Shown piece after piece: positions 52,885 through 60,542 of a stretch of 64,000 bases of DNA (position 1 is its first letter; each line of letters starts with the position of its first letter). The notes below the pieces were generated by a model. That model saw only the letters and a list, made by a program, of their open reading frames with translations, did no database searches and was not told where the DNA came from. The stretch is from CAYWKU01 sp964459325. GTDB taxonomy: Bacteria; RBG-13-61-14; CAYWKU01. The position numbers and the translations under genes are program-made. Location: positions 1 through 64,000 of the forward strand of contig CAYWKU010000008.1 of assembly GCA_964459325.1 (NCBI GenBank), read 5' to 3'.

Positions 52885-54006
52885 CTACCTGTCTATCTCC
52901 GGGGCCACGATGTCCAGGCTGCCGATAATCGCCACAAGGTCGGCTATCATCCAGCCCCTGCTGAGCTCCCGGATAATGCTCATCGAAGCGAACGAGCTTG
53001 TCCGTATCTTGACCCTCTCGGGCTTGTTGGTCCCGTTGGATACCACGTAAAACCCCACCTCGCCGCGCGGCGCTTCCGTGCGGCAGTATATCTCCCCCTC
53101 GGGCGGTTTAAGGTTCTTGGGCGCCTTGGCCTTATACTCGCCGTCGGGCAATTTCTCCAGGCACTGCCTCAGTATCTTTATGCACTCCCGGATTTCCTCG
53201 ATTCGCACCATGTAGCGGTCGAAGCAACTACCCAGCGTGCCGTTGCCGTAAGCCTGCCCCACCGGTATGTCGAACTCCAGCTCGGGGTACACGCTGTACG
53301 GCTCGTCCTTTCTCAGGTCGAACTTTACCCCCGACCCTCGCAGGTTCGGCCCCACCAGGCCGTAAGAGGCCGCCATGGCCGGGGAAACCGGGGCGACGTT
53401 CTTCAGCCTCTCCATGAATATCTTGTTGTAAGTAATCAGGTCGTTGAAAACGTCCACCATAGGCTCGTAATAGTCCAGGAACCCGGCAAGTTCATCCAGC
53501 CACTCGGGCGTGGCATCATAAGCCACGCCGCCGGGTCGGATGTAATGGTAGGTAAGCCGGTTGCCGCAAAGCCCCTCGAACAGGTCGTTTATCCGCTCGC
53601 GGTAGCCGATGGCGTGCAGGAAGGGCGTAAAAGCCCCCATGTCGCTGGCCAAAGCCCCTATTCCGATAAGATGGCTGGATATTCGATTGAGCTCGGCGGA
53701 GAGCACCCTGAGCCACTCGGCCCGCGGAGGTATCTCGATGTCCGCCAGTTTTTCCACCGCCATGCACCAACCCCAGTTCATGTTTACCGCCGCCAGGTAA
53801 TCCAGCCGGTCGGTATAAGGGGTGAACGAGGGATAAGGCGCCAGCTCCGCTATCTTCTCCATGCCGCGATGCAGATACCCGATATCCGGGTCGGCGTCGG
53901 CAATAACTTCCCCGTCGGTCTGCAAGACAAACCGTATCACCCCGTGAGTGCTGGGGTGCTGCGGCCCCATGTTCAGGGTCCATGTATCTGTCCGTAAAGC
54001 GCTCAT
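52885..54006 (-). CDS. nuoD: NADH-quinone oxidoreductase subunit D
   Basis: A 373-residue subunit related to NiFe hydrogenase large subunits but without nickel ligands, forming the quinone pocket with NuoB. NMGPQHPSTHGVIRFVLQTD (residues 12-31), DPDIGYLHRGMEKIAE, SPAMAASYGLVGPNLRGSGV and DLVAIIGSLDIVAPEIDR at the end are typical. ATG overlaps the nuoC stop as ATGA. Confidence 0.94.
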   Translation of the reverse strand: MSALRTDTWTLNMGPQHPSTHGVIRFVLQTDGEVIADADPDIGYLHRGMEKIAELAPYPSFTPYTDRLDYLAAVNMNWGWCMAVEKLADIEIPPRAEWLRVLSAELNRISSHLIGIGALASDMGAFTPFLHAIGYRERINDLFEGLCGNRLTYHYIRPGGVAYDATPEWLDELAGFLDYYEPMVDVFNDLITYNKIFMERLKNVAPVSPAMAASYGLVGPNLRGSGVKFDLRKDEPYSVYPELEFDIPVGQAYGNGTLGSCFDRYMVRIEEIRECIKILRQCLEKLPDGEYKAKAPKNLKPPEGEIYCRTEAPRGEVGFYVVSNGTNKPERVKIRTSSFASMSIIRELSRGWMIADLVAIIGSLDIVAPEIDR

Positions 54007-54524
54007 TCGTAAAGCTCTTTATCGCCGGGGTCGGGCCAACCTTCCTCGTCCCTGCGCAACTCGATGCCGTCGTAGCTTTCCGGATACTTGTAATCCTTGC
54101 GAAGGGGATGGCCTTCCCAGTCGTGCGGCAAGAGAATTCTGCGCAAATCCGGATGGCCCTCGAACCGGATTCCCAAAAGGTCGTAAGTTTCCCGCTCGTG
54201 CCAGTCGGCGGCCCTCCATATCCCGGCCACCGACGGCGCCGACGGCGCCGAGGCCGGAACCCTGACCTTGATGTTCAACGAATGGAGGCGGGGATAGGAG
54301 TAGAGGAAGTAAACCAGCTCCAGCTCCTCGCCCTTGTCCGAGCCGGCGATAGCGCTGAGGAAGTCGAAAGCCATATCGCCGTCTTCCTTGAGAAACCGGC
54401 AAACCTCCACCAATCGGGAAGAATCGACCACGATGAAGGGCATCTTCCCTTCCGGTTGGTTCTCGAGTACCGCCCCCTCGAATTTATCCCCGATGGCCTT
54501 GACTATGTCGGTAAATTCAGCCAA
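54003..54524 (-). CDS. nuoC: NADH-quinone oxidoreductase subunit C
   Basis: A 173-residue peripheral-arm subunit that stays separate from NuoD. HSLNIKVRVPASAPSAPSVA, WRAADWHERETYDLLGIRFE (about 106-125), GHPDLRRILLPHDWEGHPLR and KDYKYPE are the family core. TTG 54524 is the start, four bases after the nuoB stop. Confidence 0.92.
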   Translation of the reverse strand: MAEFTDIVKAIGDKFEGAVLENQPEGKMPFIVVDSSRLVEVCRFLKEDGDMAFDFLSAIAGSDKGEELELVYFLYSYPRLHSLNIKVRVPASAPSAPSVAGIWRAADWHERETYDLLGIRFEGHPDLRRILLPHDWEGHPLRKDYKYPESYDGIELRRDEEGWPDPGDKELYE

Positions 54525-54528
54525 ATCT

Positions 54529-55014
54529 TTACGCTTTCCTCAACACTTTTTCCTGCGAAACCTTCTTCTGAAGCTCCATCAGGCTCTGGAGAAGCGCTTC
54601 AGGCCGGGGCGGGCAACCCGGCACGTAAACGTCCACCGGTATTACCTTGTCCACGCCGCGAAGCACCGAGTAGCTCAGGTTGAACAGCCCGCCGCAATTG
54701 GAGCAGCTACCCATCGAAATCACCCACCGCGGCTCCGCCATCTGGTGGTAGAGCATTTTCACCCGCCGGGCCATCTTCAGTGTTACCGTACCCGCCACTA
54801 TCATCACGTCGCTCTGGCGGGGTGTGGCTCTGAACGCCGCTCCGAATCGGTCAATGTCGGCGCGCGGCCCGCCCGTCTGCATCAGCTCGATGCCGCAGCA
54901 GGCCAGCGCAAACAGCATCCACCACAAGCTGTTCTTGCGAGACCAGTCGATGATGTCGTCCAGCTTTCCGATTACCACGTTGTCCGGCAACCGGCCCGGC
55001 AGTATTTCATTCAT
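54529..55014 (-). CDS. nuoB: NADH-quinone oxidoreductase subunit B
   Basis: A 161-residue subunit holding cluster N2, the last iron-sulfur centre before quinone. Ligands: adjacent Cys in LACCGIELMQTGGPRADIDR (about 39-58), Cys in ISMGSCSNCGG (about 103) and Cys in VPGCPPRPEALL (about 133). All four are present. It overlaps the end of nuoA by eight bases. Confidence 0.95.
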   Translation of the reverse strand: MNEILPGRLPDNVVIGKLDDIIDWSRKNSLWWMLFALACCGIELMQTGGPRADIDRFGAAFRATPRQSDVMIVAGTVTLKMARRVKMLYHQMAEPRWVISMGSCSNCGGLFNLSYSVLRGVDKVIPVDVYVPGCPPRPEALLQSLMELQKKVSQEKVLRKA

Positions 55015-55498
55015 TTGAACGGCACTCCCTTTCCGGCGTTTCGTCGAGTATGGGGCCCTTCGACGGCGGCAAAAGCTCGCCGTCCACCGAGACCGCCTGG
55101 CCTTCTTCCGTCTGGGTATGAGTGGTCTTTACCCAGCTCAAATCGCCTTTGGCCCAGACATAGGCCAGCCCGCCCAGGAGTATGAGGACAAAGATTAATA
55201 TCTCGAGAAAGATGAACCACCCCGCGGCCCCCCCGGCCCATTCCCTGAAAACCACCGCGCACGGCAGGATGAAAACTATCTCCACGTCAAACAGAAGGAA
55301 TATCATTGCAATGATGTAAAAGCGGTTGTTGAAGCGTATCCAACTCGGCCCTACGGGAGGCTCGCCGCATTCGTAAGTTAGCGTTTTTTCGGGGTAAACA
55401 TTGTGAGGCGCCACCAGGCGGCTGGCCACAAGTGACACAAATACGAAGATAAATGCCAGAAACAGAAAGGCTCCTACTGTGGCAAAATTAAAAAGCAT
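55007..55498 (-). CDS. nuoA: NADH-quinone oxidoreductase subunit A
   Basis: A 163-residue three-helix subunit. YPEKTLTYECGEPPVGPSWI (about 35-54) with the conserved Cys-Gly-Glu, RFYIIAMIFLLFDVEIVFIL (about 59-78) and two flanking helices match NuoA. A 40-residue hydrophilic tail after WAKGDLSWVKTT is longer than usual. It is the first gene of the nuo cluster. Confidence 0.93.
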   Translation of the reverse strand: MLFNFATVGAFLFLAFIFVFVSLVASRLVAPHNVYPEKTLTYECGEPPVGPSWIRFNNRFYIIAMIFLLFDVEIVFILPCAVVFREWAGGAAGWFIFLEILIFVLILLGGLAYVWAKGDLSWVKTTHTQTEEGQAVSVDGELLPPSKGPILDETPERECRSNE

Positions 55499-55839
55499 GG
55501 TCGTCTTGTCGATGCCGCCCCTTATTCGGGATTTCGATTAACGGGCTAAAACTATCCTGCGAATCGGCTTGGAATACAGGTAAATTTTTTGGATTACGAG
55601 TTGTTTTCTCAGCCTGCCCTACAATTAATTTCTTCTTATTTTACGGGCAGTTATAAGTCCGATTTTACAGCGCCGACTCCATCTTCCATTGCCTGCCAAA
55701 AACGCCGCCATGATTATACACCAATATTTCGGCTGTGCAAGGCAGGGTTAAGGTGTGAAACAAACCCGCCTTCTTATCCGGAAATTCCCGAAACCGGCTG
55801 CTTGCCCTCCCCCCGAAAAGGGATTACATTATCGGCGCC
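55499..55839. other. Divergent gap between nuoA and the Gfo/Idh gene
   Basis: These 341 bases separate nuoA (leftward) from the oxidoreductase (rightward). The stretch near 55570-55680 is AT-rich and likely holds the nuo promoter, but I cannot point to convincing -35/-10 boxes. No gene, tRNA or strong repeat is seen. Confidence 0.4.
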
Positions 55840-56931
55840 ATGAGCCACGAAAGCGGGTCAAAAGTAAGGGTCGGCATCATCGGCGGCGGACGTATTTCAG
55901 ACTTGCACATACCGGGCTATCACGGTCTCGATACCGCCGAAATAGTCGCCGTTTGCGACTCCGACGAAGCCGTCGCCCGCTCCAGGTGCGCCGAATGGGG
56001 GTGCCGCAAATGGTGCACTGACTACACGGAACTCATAAACGACCCCGATATAGACATGGTGGAAATACTCGTGCCACACAAGTTGCACTGCCGCATGACA
56101 CTCGAAGCCGTCCGCGCCGGAAAGCACGTCAGCGTCCAGAAGCCCATGGCGATGACCCTCGACGAATGCGACTCCATGATAGACGCCGCCCGCGATGCCG
56201 GGGTAAAGCTGCGGGTGTACGAAAACTTCGTCTTCTACCCGCCCTGTCGCAAGGCCATCGAACTTATGGAGGCCGGGGAAATCGGCGAGCCGCGCACTTT
56301 GAGGGTGCACATGGGCACCGGCGCCTTCGGAGGGTGGCACGTGCCGCTGTCGGTGTGGCTGTGGCGGTTCAGCTACTCCGAGTGCGGCGGCGGCCCTACA
56401 CTGTGGGACGACGGCTACCACAAATTCAGCACGATAATCGAAATGTTCGGCCCCGTCGAAACCGTCTCCGGCTGGATAGACTGGGCCTTCGGAAGGATAG
56501 ACTCTCCGGCCTCGTTCGCATGGAAACACAAAAACGGCCGCATCGGACACATGGAAGTGACCATGCATCCCAACATGAGCGTCCGCAGCAAGTACTATCC
56601 CGCCGACGAGCGGATTGAAATCACCGGCGACCGGGGCAGCATCGTCGTCACCCGCTGCACAGGCCGGCTCAACGACGAGCCGCCGCTGGTGCTTTACCGG
56701 GACGGCAGAACCTTCGGCTTCAGCGACCTTCGCGCCGACTGGCAAGACGGCTTCACCGATTGCACCCGCGACTTCATAGACGCCATCGTCAACGACCGGG
56801 AGCCGAAACTTACGGGCGAGCGGGCGCGGGAAGTTACGGCGTTCTCCATGGCCGCTCACCAGGCGGCTTACTATGGCCGCCCCACCCGGCCCGAAGATGT
56901 GGAGGGGGTATGCTTAAGCAACGCGCCCTGA
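55840..56931 (+). CDS. Gfo/Idh/MocA-family oxidoreductase
   Basis: A 363-residue NAD(P)-dependent dehydrogenase-like protein. The dinucleotide motif is VGIIGGGRISDLHIPGY (about 9-25), VEILVPHKLHCRMTLEAVRA (about 68-87) leads to HVSVQKPMAMT, where the family's EKP appears as QKP with the catalytic Lys kept. GGGPTLWDDGYHKFSTIIEM (about 182-201) corresponds to the GGG...D-x3-H substrate motif. The family oxidises or reduces sugars, inositols and related compounds. It overlaps the next small gene by 22 bases. Substrate unknown. Confidence 0.87.
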   Translation: MSHESGSKVRVGIIGGGRISDLHIPGYHGLDTAEIVAVCDSDEAVARSRCAEWGCRKWCTDYTELINDPDIDMVEILVPHKLHCRMTLEAVRAGKHVSVQKPMAMTLDECDSMIDAARDAGVKLRVYENFVFYPPCRKAIELMEAGEIGEPRTLRVHMGTGAFGGWHVPLSVWLWRFSYSECGGGPTLWDDGYHKFSTIIEMFGPVETVSGWIDWAFGRIDSPASFAWKHKNGRIGHMEVTMHPNMSVRSKYYPADERIEITGDRGSIVVTRCTGRLNDEPPLVLYRDGRTFGFSDLRADWQDGFTDCTRDFIDAIVNDREPKLTGERAREVTAFSMAAHQAAYYGRPTRPEDVEGVCLSNAP

Positions 56932-57218
56932 AAATCGCGGCAAAGGCGGCGGTCATGCTCTTGAGGGCGATATTCCGCCTGCCGGACGGGGCCGTCGCGG
57001 GCATCTTCAAACCGATACACCGGCTGGCGCAGAAATCCGGCCTGCCTCCCGAAGTGGTTTCCGACATCGGCGACATCCGGGACGCCATGAAAAGCGGCCC
57101 GCCGCCGGCCGATTCCGCTCGCGGAGTCATTCTCAAAAGCGACCCTCAGTTGGTGGCGCAGGTGCTTTTCGAGGCCATGCGAGGCGACCCGCCGCTGGAG
57201 GAAATAGACCCGTGGTAA
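56910..57218 (+). CDS. Small hypothetical protein
   Basis: A 102-residue protein starting MLKQRALKIAAKAAVMLLRA, a basic amphipathic beginning that might touch the membrane. It continues with HRLAQKSGLPPEVVSDIGDI and a C-terminal QVLFEAMRGDPPLEEIDPW. GGAGGGGG lies before ATG 56910. It overlaps the flanking oxidoreductase genes by 22 and 7 bases, so it is part of the same operon. I do not recognise the family. Confidence 0.65.
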   Translation: MLKQRALKIAAKAAVMLLRAIFRLPDGAVAGIFKPIHRLAQKSGLPPEVVSDIGDIRDAMKSGPPPADSARGVILKSDPQLVAQVLFEAMRGDPPLEEIDPW

Positions 57219-58213
57219 AGAAAAAAGCCTCCAGAACGCCCGGCATCGGGCTAATCGGGGCGAACGCCGAAGCCCGCCGGATAGCTTTCGGTTATATATC
57301 GGGCGGATACGATATCGAGTCGGTATGGGACCCTGACGTATCGGCGGCAGAGGCGCTTGCGGGCAAGTTGGGCGCCCGGTCATGCGCCGACCTGGACGAG
57401 TTGCTCGGTGACAAGAAAATTAAGGCGGTGGAGGTGGTTACGCCGCTCGAACGCCGCTGCAAGGATGCCATATCGGCGGCGAAGGCGGGTAAGCATATCA
57501 GCGTGAGGGCGCCGGTCTCCAGAGTTGTCGAAAATTCTACAACGAATTCTACAACATTGGAGAATATTCTACAGGGTTGTAGAATATTCTACAGGTACCT
57601 CGACCCGCTCCACCATCACGCCCCCCACGCCCTGGCCCGTAAGCTGGCACTCAACGAAGAGATAGGCTATCTCAATGGCATCCGCATAAAAGTCGCCGCC
57701 GGTGACGTCAGTCAATTCGATTCCGACGGGCTGAACGAGCCACTGGACAGGTTGACCCTGGCTCGTTGGATAACAGGAGATGTGGAGGAATGCGAAACAT
57801 ACCGTAGCCCGGCATCAAGCGTCACGGTGCTCAAATTTGCGGATGAGCACCGCTTCGGTAATTTCGAGGCGGTACTGTCGCCGGGGTTGATAGTTCCTTT
57901 CGCCCAAAGGCCGTGGGACGAATCGATTGAAATATCGGGCACTTCCGGGATAATATGGGTCAACGGGTTCTGGGGCCCGATAGCGGACAGGCCACCTGTG
58001 GTTATGAGGCGATACAAGCGCATGATAAGCTTCGGCGCGGACGTCATGGTCGACCCCATTGCCGCGTACATGCGGGCTGCTAAGGTTTTCGTCAGGGGCA
58101 TCGAGGACGGGGGCCGGGGATTTACCGGCATTGACTACGCCGTCGCCGATTTGAAGCTGCTGATTGCCGCCAACCGAAGCGCCGAAAACGGAGGTCGCGC
58201 GAGGCCGGAATGA
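57212..58213 (+). CDS. Degenerate Gfo/Idh-like protein with internal repeat insertion
   Basis: A 333-residue protein of Gfo/Idh fold whose key motifs are altered. The dinucleotide loop reads GIGLIGANAEARRIAFGY without the GxGxxG pattern, and the EKP catalytic motif is replaced by RAP (KHISVRAPVSR, about 93-103). Right after it comes an abnormal segment, VVENSTTNSTTLENILQG (about 104-121), encoded by an AT-rich repeat block at 57534-57595. The C-terminal half (GNFEAVLSPGLIVPFAQRPW, ISGTSGIIWVNGFWGP) keeps the fold. GTG 57212 has GGAGGAAA upstream. It may be a non-catalytic partner of the upstream oxidoreductase. Confidence 0.72.
   Translation: MVKKKASRTPGIGLIGANAEARRIAFGYISGGYDIESVWDPDVSAAEALAGKLGARSCADLDELLGDKKIKAVEVVTPLERRCKDAISAAKAGKHISVRAPVSRVVENSTTNSTTLENILQGCRIFYRYLDPLHHHAPHALARKLALNEEIGYLNGIRIKVAAGDVSQFDSDGLNEPLDRLTLARWITGDVEECETYRSPASSVTVLKFADEHRFGNFEAVLSPGLIVPFAQRPWDESIEISGTSGIIWVNGFWGPIADRPPVVMRRYKRMISFGADVMVDPIAAYMRAAKVFVRGIEDGGRGFTGIDYAVADLKLLIAANRSAENGGRARPE
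57534..57595. repeat. ATTCTACA repeat block with 16-base palindrome inside a gene
   Basis: Four copies of ATTCTACA start at 57534, 57546, 57566 and 57586, the last three 20 bases apart. The last copy forms the perfect palindrome TGTAGAATATTCTACA (57578-57593). The block is AT-rich inside GC-rich coding sequence and keeps the frame open. Confidence 0.8.
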
Positions 58214-58644
58214 ACGACACCGAGCAAAAGCGCCTGTACGTCGGGCTGGTGGTGGCGGCATTGATTATCGGCGCCTTTCTGGCCGTATCTCTGGGCGGCC
58301 GTTCCGGCGGAATACGCGGGGAGTATCTATTGTTGAGCGAGTTGCCAACCAATATGAAAATCCCGAAAGCAACGCCCGTGCTAATGGATGGCGAGGAAGT
58401 CGGCGAGGTAACCAAGGCTTCCCGCACCAGCGGCGATGGAAGTGTGGCGGTGAGGATGCGCGTCGGGCCGGAGGCGTTCGAGAAAGTGGGCGAAGACGCC
58501 ACAGCATGGGCAAAAAGCAGCCATGACGATAGTGTGGAAATTCATATCAATCCCGGAAGTAACCCTTCATCGCGAAGGTTGATTACCATAAAACCGGTAA
58601 AAGGCTTAAGTTCCGCACCTGCAAAAACGGACAAGGGGTTTTAA
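58210..58644 (+). CDS. Membrane-anchored MCE-like small protein
   Basis: A 144-residue protein with one N-terminal membrane helix (LYVGLVVAALIIGAFLAVSL, about 9-28) and a soluble domain that contains IPKATPVLMDGEEVGEVTKA (about 51-70), similar in outline to the MCE/MlaD pattern (G-x-P-V-x2-x-G-x2-V-G-x-V). MlaD-like proteins carry lipids between membranes, but usual ABC partners are absent, so this is tentative. ATG overlaps the previous stop as ATGA. Its TAA stop is inside a hairpin repeat, so the C-terminal TDKGF residues come from the repeat. Confidence 0.6.
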   Translation: MNDTEQKRLYVGLVVAALIIGAFLAVSLGGRSGGIRGEYLLLSELPTNMKIPKATPVLMDGEEVGEVTKASRTSGDGSVAVRMRVGPEAFEKVGEDATAWAKSSHDDSVEIHINPGSNPSSRRLITIKPVKGLSSAPAKTDKGF

Positions 58645-58679
58645 CCCCTTGAAATCCAAGGGGCTGAAGCCCCTTGTCT
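58630..58679. repeat. Tandem CAAGGGG hairpins
   Basis: Two hairpins: CAAGGGGTT/AACCCCTTG (58632-58651) and CAAGGGGCT/AGCCCCTTG (58657-58676), the latter followed by TC as in the 24-base palindromes at 5744 and 30662. They include the TAA stop of the previous gene. Confidence 0.7.
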
Positions 58680-58701
58680 TAAACTGGTGGAGGAAGAATT
58701 A

Positions 58702-59316
58702 ATGGATGAAAAGGTAAAACAGACCCTGAAAGGGCTGGAAAAGCACGATTTCAAAACCGCTTACGCCACCGACACCAAAGAAGCGGCAAAGCTGATACTG
58801 GAAGCCGCCGAAGGCTGCTCGACGGTGGGAGTGGGAGGCTCGGCCACCGTGCGCGCCACCGGAGTGCTGGATGAGTTGCGCTCGCGCGGAATGGACATAT
58901 TCGACCACTGGACGGTGGAAAACCCCGCCGACGGGCTGGCCGTCCGCAAGGCCCAGATGACCGCCGATTTGTTCCTGAGCGGCTCCAACGCGGTCACCAT
59001 GCGGGGCGAGCTGGTCAACATGGACGGCATCGGCAACCGGATAAACGGTATGACCTTCGGCCCGGGCAAGGTTATCGTGGTGGCGGGCGTCAATAAAATC
59101 GTGGACGACGTGGACGCGGCCTTCGACCGTATCCGCAACGTCGCCGCGCCGGCTCGCGCAAAGGAGCTCGGAGTGAAAACGCCGTGCGCCGAAAAGGGCA
59201 AATGCACCGATTGCAACGTGCCGCAGCGTATATGCCGGGCGGCGATTATCCACGAGCGCCGCCCGTCGCTGACCGACATGACGGTGATTATAGTCGGCGA
59301 GGAGTTGGGGTTGTAA
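58702..59316 (+). CDS. LUD-domain protein (LutC/DUF162-like)
   Basis: A 204-residue member of the lactate-utilisation-domain family. STVGVGGSATVRATGVLDEL (about 40-59) and MTADLFLSGSNAVTMRGELV with NMDGIGNRINGMTFGPGKVI (about 95-130) are the characteristic strands. The C-terminal CAEKGKCTDCNVPQRIC carries four Cys and may bind metal, as in the stand-alone LUD proteins found in anaerobes. ATG 58702 has GGAGGAAG upstream. The rest of the LutABC system is not nearby, so lactate oxidation is not implied. It probably has its own role in redox metabolism. Confidence 0.82.
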   Translation: MDEKVKQTLKGLEKHDFKTAYATDTKEAAKLILEAAEGCSTVGVGGSATVRATGVLDELRSRGMDIFDHWTVENPADGLAVRKAQMTADLFLSGSNAVTMRGELVNMDGIGNRINGMTFGPGKVIVVAGVNKIVDDVDAAFDRIRNVAAPARAKELGVKTPCAEKGKCTDCNVPQRICRAAIIHERRPSLTDMTVIIVGEELGL

Positions 59317-59790
59317 GGCTTCTGTATCTCTGAAACCACGGGCTTTCAGCCCGTGGAGCTTCACATTTATGACCACAGCCTCGGACTTCAGTCCGGGGGT
59401 ATGCCATACCCAAGCGGGTAGCTCGGTTTTCTTGTCCTTCGGACCCGGACGTATAACGTCCGGGCCACCCAGGTGAGGTTCAGGCCGGGTGGCCCACCCA
59501 TCGTTGATGGGTGGGTTTACGGGGAAGAATCATCACAAGCCGGTTTCACGTTAAACCTGTTCACTTTGTTCACCCATCCACCTGCCGGTGGATGGGCCAC
59601 CCGCCCTGAAGGGCTACTCACACCGGTTTCGCGTGAGCTTCGCTCACCCACACAATCAAGTTGTGTGGGCTATCAACTATATGGAAACCACGGGATTTAT
59701 CCCGTGGAGCTTCACATTTGATTTATAGCCCCGGCTTTTAAGCCGGGGACGCGGGGCGTCGGTTTTGTATCGGGCGCACTCCGTGCGCCC
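59317..59790. repeat. Hairpin-repeat cluster including copies of the repeat at 1-126
   Basis: This 474-base gap is almost entirely hairpins. 59332-59403 matches 45-117. Further on are GGGCCACCC/GGGTGGCCC (59462-59495), CCCACCCATC/GATGGGTGGG (59493-59515), then 59640-59693, matching 1-54 with one mismatch, a CCCCGGCTT/AAGCCGGGG hairpin, and GGGCGCAC/GTGCGCCC (59772-59790). The final hairpin ends against the TAG stop of the lipoprotein gene. No coding sequence is seen. Confidence 0.75.
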
Positions 59791-60360
59791 CTACGGGCCG
59801 TTCGGCTTTAATTCCGGGAAATTGGTGTCGGTGAGTTCGGTTTTCCAGCCCGCGCCCATGTGGGTTGCTTTCACTCTAAGCAGGAAGCCGGTTTTCAGCT
59901 CGTAGTAGTAAAACCCTTTCACTCCGGCCATCGAAGCGTTAATGACGGCGGCCCGCCATTTTTTGTAAGGCTTATGCTCGGCTATCCTTCCCACTTTGGT
60001 GTCATTTCCCACCTCCAACTCGCCGGGCGGTATCCATATATCGGCGAATTTGAGTATATTCAGACGTTCGCCCTGGTCATCCCGAAGGTAGTTATCGAGG
60101 AAGAGGACTTTGTCCATCTTCTCTTGTCTTTCCCCCTTTGCCACGTCCATATTGACGTGTATTCTGTTTTCGCCCGCGCGGGAGAAGTTATAGCGTATCG
60201 AGAAGCTGTCCTTGCCCATCATTCCCGACATTTCGTTGGTGTATTCCAGGTAGGCGCCGTCATGGATTGCCGGCGGCGACTCCTTCGGCTCACAGCCTAT
60301 AACTACAATGCCCGAAAGGATGATTGTTAACAGTAGATGCAGAACCCTTGAAATGCGCAT
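59791..60360 (-). CDS. Putative lipoprotein
   Basis: A 189-residue lipoprotein. The signal peptide is hydrophobic (ISRVLHLLLTIILSGIVVIG) and ends at the lipobox Cys of VVIGCEP (about residue 24). The mature part has a strand-rich, solute-binding-like pattern (SFSIRYNFSRAGENRIHVNM, YYELKTGFLLRVKATHM) often seen in outer-membrane or periplasmic carrier-like lipoproteins. ATG 60360 has GGGAGAAG upstream. The TAG stop is given by a hairpin repeat. Function unknown. Confidence 0.72.
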   Translation of the reverse strand: MRISRVLHLLLTIILSGIVVIGCEPKESPPAIHDGAYLEYTNEMSGMMGKDSFSIRYNFSRAGENRIHVNMDVAKGERQEKMDKVLFLDNYLRDDQGERLNILKFADIWIPPGELEVGNDTKVGRIAEHKPYKKWRAAVINASMAGVKGFYYYELKTGFLLRVKATHMGAGWKTELTDTNFPELKPNGP

Positions 60361-60475
60361 GAGCTTCTCCCTTTCCACTTACGTTTTCGGAGCAGTATTT
60401 TTCAATAATATTCGATTTTTTCCCGATTCCCAACGGCATTGACGCCCGGGGCAAGCGTCGGAACACAACCATGGT

Positions 60476-60542
60476 AGGCGCGGCCCTTGTGCGCGTAATC
60501 CACGGCGCCCCGGGGTGTGCCCGACAGGAGTGTCGGGCCTAC
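60476..60542. repeat. Hairpin repeat at the xerC stop
   Basis: 60517-60542 is identical to 3725-3750 (CCCGACA-ggag-TGTCGGG hairpin plus flanks), and GTAGGCGCGG at 60476 recurs at 3681. The TAG stop of xerC (minus strand, 60539-60541) is part of the repeat. Confidence 0.75.

Noticed and set aside
55499..55839. tRNA or riboswitch in the nuo upstream gap
   Set aside because: No cloverleaf, T-loop motif or known aptamer pattern could be found there or in other gaps of the window.
57534..57595. CRISPR-like array
   Set aside because: Repeats are only 8 bases, unevenly spaced (12, 20 and 20 bases), within a coding sequence and without cas genes.
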